A stretch of 64,000 nucleotides of DNA from Pseudomonadota bacterium (GTDB taxonomy: Bacteria > Pseudomonadota > Gammaproteobacteria > Burkholderiales > REEB80). Location: the NCBI GenBank assembly GCA_018971485.1, contig JAGXAQ010000001.1, positions 195,371 through 259,370 of the forward strand, in the 5' to 3' direction. Position 1 is the stretch's first letter. Every line of letters begins with the position of its first letter. This document shows positions 1 through 12,236 of this stretch, piece after piece. The position numbers and the translations under genes were made by a program. Below the pieces are notes generated by a model. That model had not been told where the DNA came from and did not search any database. It was given only the letters and a program-made list of their open reading frames with translations.

Positions 1-149
1 GATTTAACGTAACTTACTTGCTTGATGTCTTAAACAACCTGCAAACTGATGAGATCAATCTCTCATTCGGAGATGCTAATTCTAGTTGTCTGGTGACTGC
101 ACCGGCAGACGAACAATTTAAATATGTGGTCATGCCAATGCGGATCTGA
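1..149 (+). CDS. dnaN: DNA polymerase III beta subunit, C-terminal end (partial, truncated by window start)
   Basis: Frame 3 reads FNVTYLLDVLNNLQTDEINLSFGDANSSCLVTAPADEQFKYVVMPMRI*, the typical DnaN C-terminus (YVVMPMR-). Not in the ORF track because it has no start in the window. Confidence 0.95.
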   Translation, partial: FNVTYLLDVLNNLQTDEINLSFGDANSSCLVTAPADEQFKYVVMPMRI

Positions 150-165
150 TGTTTCACGTGAAACA
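150..165. promoter_or_regulatory. parS centromere-like site (ParB/Spo0J binding)
   Basis: Perfect 16-bp palindrome TGTTTCACGTGAAACA, identical to the canonical parS consensus, between dnaN and gyrB. Confidence 0.93.
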
Positions 166-313
166 AATTATCAAATGGGCTGTTCACATGAAGTCTGGTA
201 TAATATTTAATGTTGAGCAACTAACACTCTGGGACGAGTGCTTTGCTTTCCACGGTACATCCACACCCCCATTACTACCCGACAAATCCCGTGATCCAAG
301 CTGTGGGTTTTAG

Positions 314-2722
<2,409 letters not shown>

Positions 2723-2782
2723 AAAACAAAGTAACCAATTAGACAACCAGAACCATATAAAGACAGAATAATGCAAAATGCA

Positions 2783-2812
2783 GAAGAGACTGGCTCTTTA
2801 GCCAGCCTCTTC
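2783..2812. terminator. Hairpin between convergent gyrB and topA, overlapping the topA stop codon
   Basis: GAAGAG-A-CTGGCT-CTTT-AGCCAG-C-CTCTTC: 6+6 bp stem with one mismatch in the convergent intergenic region; no strong T-tract. Confidence 0.5.
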
Positions 2813-5104
2813 CTGGCTCTCTACAGACTCTACGAAACCACACTCTTTTTGGGGACAGACTCGCTCCACTCCTCGCCGTTTAGTAGTTTTCAGGGTAAGT
2901 ATGGGCCAGCCACACTTGGGGCAAGGTTCTGAAATCGGAAGATTCCAAACTGCGTATTTACATTTAGGGTAAGACGCACAAGAATAAAAAATCTTCCCGT
3001 ATCGACTTTTTCGCTCAATCAGATTAGCCGATTTACAAACTGGACAAGTCACACCACTGTCTTTTGGTTTATCAAGAGCCTCTATAAATTTACATTTAGG
3101 GTAATTGGCACACCCTATAAACCTTCCATAAGGACCCGTTTTAACAACAAGTGCCCCCCCACAAGTCGGACAGGATCGATCCTCTATTACCTTGTCCTGA
3201 TCGAGACCAGGATCAGACTCGGCATCCTCATTCAGGCTTCTGGTGTAGTTACAATCGGGGTAACCTGTGCAACCTACAAACCTGTCACGCTTTCCTAAAC
3301 GAATCGACAAAGGTTTACCACACTTGGGACATAACTCATCCAATTTTTCCTGGGTGATTTCTTGGCGCTTAATATTTTGCTTGTCAAGTAACTGCCGATT
3401 AAAATGCTCCCAGAATTCATGTAGGACAGGACGCCATTCAACTTTTCCAGTCGCCACATCATCCAACTCATCTTCCATTTTTGCCGTAAAATCATAATCT
3501 ACATAACGACTAAAATGCTCTGAAAGAAACCGATTGACAACACGGCCAACGTCAGTCGGTTTAAAACGTTTTCGATCTAAAACAACATACTCCCGGTTTA
3601 TCAACGTCGAGATAATAGCGGCATAGGTCGAAGGCCGCCCAATTCCATACTCCTCCAGAGTTTTAACCAAACTGGCCTCAGTATATCGAGGAGGAGGTTG
3701 TGTGAAATGTTGTTCACCATACAATTTCTCAACAGATAAAGTCTCATGCTCGATCAATACCGGTAATCGATTACGGCTATCCGCCTGCTCAGATACTTCT
3801 TCTTCATCTTCTTGATAAACAGAGATAAAACCAGGAAATATCAACGTTTGCCCATTAGCTCGAAAGACAGCCAGATCATCGCCTAATGATAAATCAACTG
3901 CTACAGTATCAAACTGTGCTGGGCTCATCTGAGAACTGACTGTTCTTTTCCAAATCATTTCATAGAGCTTCAATTGTTCCGGACTAAGATACTCTCTTAC
4001 ATCATCTGGGGTACGCTCAACAGAGGTAGGGCGAATTGCCTCATGAGCCTCTTGAGCATTCTTAGATTTACTTTTATAAACATTTGGTTCAGAAGGTAAA
4101 TAAGATGATTCAAACTGACGTCCAATGTATGATCGAATCTCAGATATAGCTTCTGAAGCCAAATTTGAAGAATCAGTTCTCATATAGGTAATAAGGCCTA
4201 TGGCATTACCTGCTATATTGACCCCTTCATAAAGCTGTTGTGCAATACGCATGGTTCTATCAGTAGTGAATCCAAGCTTTTTAACAGCTTCCTGTTGTAG
4301 CGTTGATGTGGTAAACGGAGCGACTGCATGCCGTAATTTCCGTTTTTTTTCAATCTTGCTAATTACAACACCTTCAGGCGCATACTTGCCTAGTTCAGTC
4401 AGTATGCGCTCATACGCCGTCTCATTTTCCACATAAAACTGATCAAGCTTATCCCCACGGAATTGAATAAGCCTTCCTGTAAAAGATTGGCCATCTTTAA
4501 TGGTTTGAAGGTGAATAGACCAATATTCCTGTTCAACAAATGCCTCAATTTCAAGCTCTCGTTCAACAATTAGACGCAATGCGGGAGATTGCACCCGTCC
4601 AGCAGAAAGTCCTCTACGAACTTTTTTCCAAAGAAGAGGAGAAAGATTAAACCCAACAAGATAATCAAGGGCACGACGCGCCTGCTGAGCATTCACAAGG
4701 GGCATCAATAAGGTACGGGGGTTCTCAACTGCATTACAAACAGCAGTCTTAGTAATCTCATGGAATTCGACCCTAAAAACATTTTTATCATTCAAAAGCT
4801 TTTTGGCGTGCAACATTTCAATCAGATGCCAGGCTATTGCCTCACCCTCTCTATCAGGGTCAGTGGCCAAGTAAACATTCTTTACACCATGAACAGCTTT
4901 AGCAATGGCATCAAAATGTTTTGAATTACGGCTGATAGGCTCATATTTCATTGCAAACTCTTGCTCGGGATCAACCGCCCCCTGCTTGGGAACCAGATCA
5001 CGTACATGACCATAAGAAGCCAAGATTTCAAAATCAGGGCCTAAATATTTTTTTAAGGTTTTAGCCTTTGAAGGTGATTCAACAATAAGCAAACTGGTGG
5101 GCAT
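2798..5104 (-). CDS. topA: DNA topoisomerase I
   Basis: 768 aa; N-terminal TOPRIM (LLIVESPSKAKTLKKYLG, ATDPDREGEAIAWHL), GLITYMRTDSSNLA, several C-terminal Cys4 zinc ribbons (CPKCGKPL, CPTCGGALV). Confidence 0.98.
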   Translation of the reverse strand: MPTSLLIVESPSKAKTLKKYLGPDFEILASYGHVRDLVPKQGAVDPEQEFAMKYEPISRNSKHFDAIAKAVHGVKNVYLATDPDREGEAIAWHLIEMLHAKKLLNDKNVFRVEFHEITKTAVCNAVENPRTLLMPLVNAQQARRALDYLVGFNLSPLLWKKVRRGLSAGRVQSPALRLIVERELEIEAFVEQEYWSIHLQTIKDGQSFTGRLIQFRGDKLDQFYVENETAYERILTELGKYAPEGVVISKIEKKRKLRHAVAPFTTSTLQQEAVKKLGFTTDRTMRIAQQLYEGVNIAGNAIGLITYMRTDSSNLASEAISEIRSYIGRQFESSYLPSEPNVYKSKSKNAQEAHEAIRPTSVERTPDDVREYLSPEQLKLYEMIWKRTVSSQMSPAQFDTVAVDLSLGDDLAVFRANGQTLIFPGFISVYQEDEEEVSEQADSRNRLPVLIEHETLSVEKLYGEQHFTQPPPRYTEASLVKTLEEYGIGRPSTYAAIISTLINREYVVLDRKRFKPTDVGRVVNRFLSEHFSRYVDYDFTAKMEDELDDVATGKVEWRPVLHEFWEHFNRQLLDKQNIKRQEITQEKLDELCPKCGKPLSIRLGKRDRFVGCTGYPDCNYTRSLNEDAESDPGLDQDKVIEDRSCPTCGGALVVKTGPYGRFIGCANYPKCKFIEALDKPKDSGVTCPVCKSANLIERKSRYGKIFYSCASYPKCKYAVWNLPISEPCPKCGWPILTLKTTKRRGVERVCPQKECGFVESVESQEEAG

Positions 5105-5173
5105 GTAAACACCATATAAGAAATAATCGGGTGATAATAGTGTGGCTTTAACGTAACTGCAAGAAAAACAGGA

Positions 5174-5635
5174 TTAATGCATCAATGGCTCAGTTTCACC
5201 AAAAAGAAGTTCTTCAATGAAAAGATAATCATGGGGCTGGCCTTGACACCACAAAACCATCAAAGCTATCCATTTTATATGTTCAAGGGTCACCTCTTCA
5301 CCCCTGATGGCCAGGGCACGATCGATTATCCACTCACGCTGAATAGGGTTTAAAATACCTGAGAGACTAAGAAATGCAAGAAAACCTCGAGAATCACTAT
5401 CCAAGATTTGAAGCTCGGGTCCAGCATAAATACGATATGACAAGCTTTTTGAAAGGCTGTCTGGGTAAGGCTGATTCTGAGGCAGCGACTCAAGACCTTT
5501 TAACCATTCGAAGGCAAGATTAATCTCGGTACTATCAAAACCTGCCCGAGTTAGTTCCTGGGTCAGAACACGTTGATCAGGATGCAGATCCACCTCGAAA
5601 TAATTCTCAAATAAATAAACCAGAATATCGAACAT
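5174..5635 (-). CDS. smg: Smg family protein (DUF494)
   Basis: MFDILVYLFENYFEVDLHPDQ...L(T)RAGFDSTEINLAFEWL; position next to topA. ORF track start is 5674; the internal Met is preferred. Confidence 0.9.
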   Translation of the reverse strand: MFDILVYLFENYFEVDLHPDQRVLTQELTRAGFDSTEINLAFEWLKGLESLPQNQPYPDSLSKSLSYRIYAGPELQILDSDSRGFLAFLSLSGILNPIQREWIIDRALAIRGEEVTLEHIKWIALMVLWCQGQPHDYLFIEELLFGETEPLMH

Positions 5636-5728
5636 AAGCCCCTCGTTTCTCATATCTAACCAACCATGCTTCATGGGCCAATAGTTAAAGAATGTCCGAA
5701 AGAGGTTAGAACGTCAAGAAAACAACAT

Positions 5729-6775
5729 TCAATTTTCATTGGGGGAAAAGGCCATACTCCCAATTTTTATTGGTCTTACAGCATGCGTAACAATAGCATA
5801 CGAAAGATGTGCAAAAGCATGAAACACATATAGGGTTGAGCCTCCGTCCGGGGATGGCCCCATTGTGCTATCGTCAGGGTTTTGGGCAGATCCCGTTGAA
5901 TCATGAACCATCAGGACTGCCCCATCATCCAGGCCATCATCAGCACCTCGATCAAGAACGACTACGGAATCTGTTGCTGCCTCACCCATATCCCCATTTG
6001 CCATTGCAACAATCTTAACAGCAAAAGGGATATGGGCAGAATGAGGGGATACAGGTTGCGGAATCAAAGGAGGGATAACTAATTTATCTCCAGGCTCTAT
6101 TTCCTTTGTAGAATATAAAACTCTAACTGTAACAGGAGTAGCCGAACTTAAAACCCTAACGTAACCCAACCAGCCCGCTTCAAAACCAATCAGATGTTGA
6201 CTTTCTGGATCACGAAGTTTCCTAATAATTCTATATACTGAGAGAATTTGCCCTGTATGGGCTGACAATCCTTTCGTTTCAAGGATTGAGCCAGGAGTGC
6301 CCACCAGATGGTGATGCTCCAGATGGATTATTTCTGGTGCATCATGGAGATAGTTAACAGACATCAATAATGAGTGTGACACAAATGGGGCAATAGTTCG
6401 ACGGCTAAAACCAGGAACAGGCTCAGACGCTTGCGGCAATGATTTAACCACAGGGAATAACTTAATCACCTTAAGCTTAGACTGTATTGATTTAAGCTCT
6501 ACTTCGGGTTTACCGCGATGAATAACAAGAACCAGAACATCCCCAGGATAAATTAGGTTAGGATTCCGTATGGAAGGGTTTATATGCCAAATCTTAGGCC
6601 ATTGCCAGGGGTGTAAAAGAAATACTCCAGCAATCTTCCATAAATTATCCCCTTTCTTAACCTGATAGGTAGACGGGTGATTAGCACGCAATTTAACGTC
6701 TGCATCAGAAGGAACGCAAAACAGAAGACTTGCAATAATAATAAACGGTATAATATATAATCGATATGATTTCAT
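5729..6775 (-). CDS. LysM domain peptidoglycan-binding exported protein
   Basis: Signal-like N-terminus, then YQVKKGDNLWKIAGVFLLHPWQWPKIWHINPSIRNPNLIYPGDVLVL (LysM). Confidence 0.88.
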   Translation of the reverse strand: MKSYRLYIIPFIIIASLLFCVPSDADVKLRANHPSTYQVKKGDNLWKIAGVFLLHPWQWPKIWHINPSIRNPNLIYPGDVLVLVIHRGKPEVELKSIQSKLKVIKLFPVVKSLPQASEPVPGFSRRTIAPFVSHSLLMSVNYLHDAPEIIHLEHHHLVGTPGSILETKGLSAHTGQILSVYRIIRKLRDPESQHLIGFEAGWLGYVRVLSSATPVTVRVLYSTKEIEPGDKLVIPPLIPQPVSPHSAHIPFAVKIVAMANGDMGEAATDSVVVLDRGADDGLDDGAVLMVHDSTGSAQNPDDSTMGPSPDGGSTLYVFHAFAHLSYAIVTHAVRPIKIGSMAFSPNEN

Positions 6776-6872
6776 GTAGAGGCCATTTTTATTGTTTTAA
6801 TCCCACAGCGCTTCAATATTCAACACTCTTTCGGAAATTGTGATAGTAATTGAACTAATTGGCAAGAAGCAT

Positions 6873-7376
6873 ATGGCACTTTTAACCATTTTACGCTATC
6901 CGGATCCCCGGTTACATACAGAAGCGGTTCCAGTCGAGCGATTTGATAACCAGCTGCATCAATTACTGGATGACATGAGCGAAACCATGTACGCAAATAT
7001 AGGCGTTGGCCTTGCTGCAACACAAGTAGACGTTCACGTCCAGGCAATCGTGATTGATCTGTCGGAAAAACAAAATCAAAAGTTGGAAATTATTAACCCC
7101 CAAATTGTTAATAGCTCAGGAGATATCATATTTGAAGAAGGCTGCCTTTCTTTGCCGGGTATCTATGAGCGTGTGAAACGGGCCGAAACCATAGAATTAC
7201 AGTTTCAGAACCGAAATGGAAATAACATGCTACTAAAGGCCGAAGGGTTATTAGCTGTTTGCATTCAACATGAGATGGATCATCTCAAAGGACATGTATT
7301 CATTGAATATCTGTCCCGGTTAAAGCAGGATAGAATTACCAGAAAACTGGAAAAATCCCTGAAAAGGCTAGCTTAG
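6873..7376 (+). CDS. def: Peptide deformylase
   Basis: MALLTILRYPDPRLH, GVGLAATQVD, EEGCLSLPG, CIQHEMDHLKGHVF motifs. Upstream Met at 6840 less likely. Confidence 0.98.
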   Translation: MALLTILRYPDPRLHTEAVPVERFDNQLHQLLDDMSETMYANIGVGLAATQVDVHVQAIVIDLSEKQNQKLEIINPQIVNSSGDIIFEEGCLSLPGIYERVKRAETIELQFQNRNGNNMLLKAEGLLAVCIQHEMDHLKGHVFIEYLSRLKQDRITRKLEKSLKRLA

Positions 7377-7377
7377 A

Positions 7378-8289
7378 ATGCGGGTCATTTTTGCCGGGAC
7401 TCCTGATTTTGCCGTTTCATCACTGCAGGCCATCCTGTCCCAGAATCACGAAGTCCTGCTTGTAATATCACAGCCAGACAAGCCTCGTGGAAGAGGGCAG
7501 AAACTGTCTCTCAGCCCTGTTAAAGCCTTAGCCCTAGAAGCAGGTATTCCTGTCGCTACACCTGCCGAACCTGACCAGCTCAGGGCTTTACCTTTACCAG
7601 ATGCGGATATCATGATCGTCGCAGCATATGGGAGCCTCATTCCTCCTTCTATCCTTGCTCATTACCCTTTTGGTGCCATTAATATCCATACTTCCCTCTT
7701 GCCAAGATGGCGTGGCGCAGCGCCGATCCAGCGTGCCATTGCAGCAGGAGATCTCGTCACAGGCATCAGTATCATGCAAATGGATAAAGGACTAGATACC
7801 GGGCCTGTTCTCTTGAAAAAACAAATAACTATAGCACCAGACGACACAGCTTCAAGTTTATATGAAAAACTTAAACCTTTAGCTGCCTTAACTCTTATCG
7901 AAGCTTTAAACCAGATACAACAAAAGACCATCCATCCAATACAACAAGACGAAGTTTTTGCAACCTGGGCCCATAAGCTTAAACGTTCAGAATCACAATT
8001 AAACTTACTGGAAGATGCAGCTACTCTCGAACGTCTAATACGTGCACTCAACCCATGGCCTGGGGCAACCCTTACAATTGACAAACAGCCAGTAAAGATC
8101 CTGAGCGCTTTTATTTCTGAGGAAACAGGCCAGCCTGGAAAAATAGCTCAGAAAAATAATGGCCTCATTGTATTCTGTGGAAAGGGCTCACTGAACCTAC
8201 AAACGGTTCAATCTCCTGGAGGACGCCCTATGAATATATCCAGATGGTTACAAGGCCATCCAGTCAAAACCACTCAGTTAATCGCATAA
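7378..8289 (+). CDS. fmt: Methionyl-tRNA formyltransferase
   Basis: MRVIFAGTPDFAVSSLQAIL, DKPRGRGQKLSLSPVK, INIHTSLLPRWRGAAPIQRAI. Confidence 0.98.
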   Translation: MRVIFAGTPDFAVSSLQAILSQNHEVLLVISQPDKPRGRGQKLSLSPVKALALEAGIPVATPAEPDQLRALPLPDADIMIVAAYGSLIPPSILAHYPFGAINIHTSLLPRWRGAAPIQRAIAAGDLVTGISIMQMDKGLDTGPVLLKKQITIAPDDTASSLYEKLKPLAALTLIEALNQIQQKTIHPIQQDEVFATWAHKLKRSESQLNLLEDAATLERLIRALNPWPGATLTIDKQPVKILSAFISEETGQPGKIAQKNNGLIVFCGKGSLNLQTVQSPGGRPMNISRWLQGHPVKTTQLIA

Positions 8290-9563
8290 TGCACTCTGCT
8301 TATAGCCTGGCTGCTTTAATAATCTCCAGAACACTTTCTGGCCAAACACTTACACAAGTTATAGCAGAACAGAAGATTCACCCCTCAATCAACTCCGCAG
8401 CCATACGGGACCTATCCAGTAATGCCCTCAGGTATCTCGGAAAATCCACCTTTATTATTCAAAAACTCTCAAAACAACATAAACGCGACCAGGAGGTCGA
8501 TGCACTACTTCATATTGGCATTAGTCAAATTTCTCTTGGAAAACCACCATATGCCATCGTCAATTCAGTAGTCGAAGCCTGTAACACTCTCAATAAAGGC
8601 TGGGCAAAGAGTTACATCAACGCCATGTTAAGAAACTATTTACGACAGAAAGAGTCATTAGACAATCTTTGCTATCACAATGAGGTGAGCCGATACAATC
8701 ACCCTACCTGGTGGATCAACGAGCTTAAGCAAGATTGGCCAGATGACTGGATATCGATATTAACAGCAAATCAAACCCACCCACCGATGACTCTACGAGT
8801 TAACAGGAAAAAAATTAGTCCTGATCACTATGCACATATGCTGGATAAAGAAGACATCGGCTATTCCCGCTTTATAAATGATGCGATCATTCTTGAAAAA
8901 CCTCGATCTGTACAAACCGTACCTGGGTTTCAGGATGGACTGGTTTCTGTCCAGGACGCAAGTGCACAATGGGCAGCTTATCTGCTTGACGTGTTACCAG
9001 AACACCGCGTACTTGATGCCTGCTGTGCCCCAGGGGGTAAGGCAGCTCACATTCTTGAACTCTCAGATGCCGACCTGACTGCCCTTGATCTGGATACAAA
9101 ACGCATCAAGATGACAGAATCCACATTTAACAGGCTGGGGCTTCGCGCTCGCCTCATAGAAGCTGATGCATGTCAAATCAATACATGGTGGGATCAAAAC
9201 CCATACGATCGTATTCTCGCTGATGTTCCTTGTTCAGCTTCGGGGATCGTCCGCCGGCATCCAGATATCAAATGGAACAGAACACCTGCAGATATTGTTT
9301 CCTTTACCAAAACTCAAGCTGAACTATTAGATGCCTTGTGGAACTGTTTAGCCATTGGTGGTAAATTGCTTTATGCAACTTGTTCAATATTCAAGAAGGA
9401 AAATACGGATCAAACTGCCCGCTTTCTGCAGAAACACCGGGATGCCCGACTATTACCATTAATGAATCTTTCTGAAAAAGATAAACAGTTATTGCCCAAT
9501 GACCAACAGGATGGCTTCTATTACGCACTTTTTGAACGAAACAAGCCTTCTCGCCTACCTTAA
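8289..9563 (+). CDS. rsmB: 16S rRNA m5C967 methyltransferase
   Basis: VQDASAQWAAYLLD, VLDACCAPGGKAAHILEL, ADVPCSASGIVRRHPDIKW, LLYATCSIFKKEN. TAATG overlap with fmt favours start 8289 over 8244. Confidence 0.96.
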   Translation: MHSAYSLAALIISRTLSGQTLTQVIAEQKIHPSINSAAIRDLSSNALRYLGKSTFIIQKLSKQHKRDQEVDALLHIGISQISLGKPPYAIVNSVVEACNTLNKGWAKSYINAMLRNYLRQKESLDNLCYHNEVSRYNHPTWWINELKQDWPDDWISILTANQTHPPMTLRVNRKKISPDHYAHMLDKEDIGYSRFINDAIILEKPRSVQTVPGFQDGLVSVQDASAQWAAYLLDVLPEHRVLDACCAPGGKAAHILELSDADLTALDLDTKRIKMTESTFNRLGLRARLIEADACQINTWWDQNPYDRILADVPCSASGIVRRHPDIKWNRTPADIVSFTKTQAELLDALWNCLAIGGKLLYATCSIFKKENTDQTARFLQKHRDARLLPLMNLSEKDKQLLPNDQQDGFYYALFERNKPSRLP

Positions 9564-9582
9564 GCGGCGCTATCAACTCATA

Positions 9583-10122
9583 ATGCTCCTTAGCCTTATA
9601 GGTTTTTGTACAACCTGTGCTAACGCAAGCACGATTTCAGTCAATCAAACCAGCCTGCACCTGGTCGACAATGTTTATCAATTAAACTCTGTTTTTAAAC
9701 TAAATCTCAGTCATTTCCAAAAAAATGCACTACAACATGGAATAAACCTAACGTTCATCATTGAGTTCGATTTAATTCATCATCGCACTTGGTGGCTCAA
9801 CCAGAAAATCGCAGATGTTCGCCAGCAAAGAACGCTGTCCTACCACGAACTCACGAGACAGTACCAATTAAATATAAATGGACTTGTTTCAAATTACCCT
9901 GATCTTACTGATGCTCTTCGAGCTCTTGGAACAGTCAAACAGTGGCAGGTTGTAGATGCGGTCCTGCTCAAGAAAGGGGTATCGTACACTGCAGGAATCC
10001 ATATGTGGCTTGATACGTCACAACTTCCAAAACCATTACAGGTCAATGCATTAACAAATAATGACTGGCTTCTAGATTCTGGTTGGCATCATTTTAAACT
10101 GAATCCGGGATGGAATGGCTAA
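9583..10122 (+). CDS. DUF4390-type exported protein
   Basis: Signal-peptide N-terminus; small protein between rsmB and ntrY, the usual context of DUF4390 in betaproteobacteria; start adjusted from 9499. Confidence 0.7.
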   Translation: MLLSLIGFCTTCANASTISVNQTSLHLVDNVYQLNSVFKLNLSHFQKNALQHGINLTFIIEFDLIHHRTWWLNQKIADVRQQRTLSYHELTRQYQLNINGLVSNYPDLTDALRALGTVKQWQVVDAVLLKKGVSYTAGIHMWLDTSQLPKPLQVNALTNNDWLLDSGWHHFKLNPGWNG

Positions 10123-12236
10123 TGAGGGCTCTTCTACTTATTTTTGTGGCAAGTGGCAGCATCCTGCTTTATCTTCTATCCCTTGCCACAAATAACACAA
10201 CAGAATTTGCCCGCCATTTTCCACTTCTGCTGATAGGAGGAGGAATACTATCCCTCCTGTTACTGGCTTTAATTGTCTATCAGTTGATAGTACTTCGCCG
10301 CAAGCTCAAGTCACATGTATTCGGCGCTAAACTAACCTTGAGGCTCATGTGGATGTTTGCCTTAATGGCGCTTATACCAAGCATTCTTGTATTCGGCATG
10401 AGCGTCCAGTTTTTAAGAAGCAGCATCGAAACCTGGTTTAATGTTCGAGTAGAGCATGCGCTCAAAGGCGGCTTGAATCTGGGCCAAAGCGCTTTGGACA
10501 ATATGCGTTCTCAGCTTATAAAAAAAGCTGATTCAATGGCTTATGAGATCTCTATACAGCCAAGAACCGGAAATTTAGGTCTACTTCGCCTTTTACGCGA
10601 ACAAAATGGTGTTACTGAAGCAACCCTATTTGATGCACATGATAATGTACTGGCTTTCTCAAGCAACAATCAGACTAAGCTTCTCCCTGATGACTTACTA
10701 AATGATTTCATCATGCGTCAGATCAGGCAACAGCAGCCTTATTCCGAAGTCCAATATACTTCCCATGGAAATATGCTGTTACGTGTTGTTGTTCCAGTCA
10801 ATGTATTGAACCTGCATGAAGATATTCGTGCCTTGCAACTGATTGAGCCCGTGCCACAGCAACTTGCAAAAGATGCAGATACAGTACAAGCCGGTTATCG
10901 TAATTATCAGGAGCTTGTTTTATCACGGCTAGGCCTTAAAAGATTATTCGGCCTATCTTTAACGATCACGCTTTTGCTGGGTTTATTCTCTGCACTTGCC
11001 TTTGCCTTTTTAATGAGCGAACGACTTAGTGCTCCTTTGTCTTTACTGGCTGAAGGAACAAAAGCCGTTGCCAAGGGCGATTTTTCAAGAATTGCCGTAA
11101 AAAGCCGGGATGAGCTTGGCTTACTCATGCGTTCATTTAATAGTATGACCCGCCAACTATCAGAAGCCCACCAGGCCACCCGTTTTCATCAAGAACAGCT
11201 AGAAACCGCTAAATCTTATCTTGAAAGCATTCTATCAAACCTGTCCTCGGGAGTCATGACATTTGATGAAAACTACCTGCTCCGCACTATTAATCCTGCA
11301 GCTAAAATTATCCTGAACAATGATTTCTCAAACCTTGCCCATCAACCGTTCGAACGGTGGACAGATGACCCCGCCATAGGACAATTTGCACGTGAAGTGT
11401 ACGATCATTTTGAAAATAAAAAAGAAACTCAATGGGAACATCAACTAACCTACCACGGTGAACAGGGTAATCAGGTTTTACTCATTCGTGGTACCCGATT
11501 ACCCAACACGTCATGTATTGTTGTCTTTGACGACATTACCCATTTACTACAGGCCCAAAGGAATGCGGCATGGGGTGAAGTTGCAAGACGTCTTGCACAT
11601 GAAATCAAGAACCCTCTCACCCCCATACAGCTTTCAGCCGAACATCTCGCACATAAACTGTCTGGAAAACTTGGGCCAGATGAAGCTGAGATGTTGAATC
11701 GGGCAATTATCACTATTGTTAATCAAGTCAATGCCATGAAAGCCATGGTGGATGATTTTAGCGATTATGCCAGAATGCGTAAACCGGATCTCAAGCCCCT
11801 GAACCTCAACAATCTTATTGAAGAGGTATTGTCTCTTTACGAACCAATGGGTATAAATATCATTACAGATCTTGATGCTGGCTTAGGACCAATTCTGGGT
11901 GACATCACGCTTTTACGCCAGCTAATTCACAACCTATTAAAAAATTCCCAAAATGCACTCATTGGAAAAAGAAAGCCTCAAATCCGTGTTTCCACCCACC
12001 GAGCAGAAGACAAAATCATTCTCATAATTGAGGATAATGGGATTGGATTCCCCAAAGACCTAATTGCCCGTGCATTCGAGCCCTATGTCACCACTAACCC
12101 AAAAGGGATGGGACTAGGCCTTGCTGTTGTTAAAAAAATTGTTGAGGAACATAACGGTAACATGCGCATAGAAAATGTCCCACCCCATGGCGCTAAAGTC
12201 AGCGTTATACTGGAAGCTTCAGGAGTCACCAAATGA
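10122..12236 (+). CDS. ntrY: NtrY-like membrane sensor histidine kinase (HAMP, PAS, HisKA, HATPase)
   Basis: Multiple TM segments, HAMP, EVARRLAHEIKNPLTPIQLSAEHLAHKLSG (H-box), IEDNGIGFP, GMGLGLAVVKKIVEEHNG. Confidence 0.93.
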   Translation: MRALLLIFVASGSILLYLLSLATNNTTEFARHFPLLLIGGGILSLLLLALIVYQLIVLRRKLKSHVFGAKLTLRLMWMFALMALIPSILVFGMSVQFLRSSIETWFNVRVEHALKGGLNLGQSALDNMRSQLIKKADSMAYEISIQPRTGNLGLLRLLREQNGVTEATLFDAHDNVLAFSSNNQTKLLPDDLLNDFIMRQIRQQQPYSEVQYTSHGNMLLRVVVPVNVLNLHEDIRALQLIEPVPQQLAKDADTVQAGYRNYQELVLSRLGLKRLFGLSLTITLLLGLFSALAFAFLMSERLSAPLSLLAEGTKAVAKGDFSRIAVKSRDELGLLMRSFNSMTRQLSEAHQATRFHQEQLETAKSYLESILSNLSSGVMTFDENYLLRTINPAAKIILNNDFSNLAHQPFERWTDDPAIGQFAREVYDHFENKKETQWEHQLTYHGEQGNQVLLIRGTRLPNTSCIVVFDDITHLLQAQRNAAWGEVARRLAHEIKNPLTPIQLSAEHLAHKLSGKLGPDEAEMLNRAIITIVNQVNAMKAMVDDFSDYARMRKPDLKPLNLNNLIEEVLSLYEPMGINIITDLDAGLGPILGDITLLRQLIHNLLKNSQNALIGKRKPQIRVSTHRAEDKIILIIEDNGIGFPKDLIARAFEPYVTTNPKGMGLGLAVVKKIVEEHNGNMRIENVPPHGAKVSVILEASGVTK

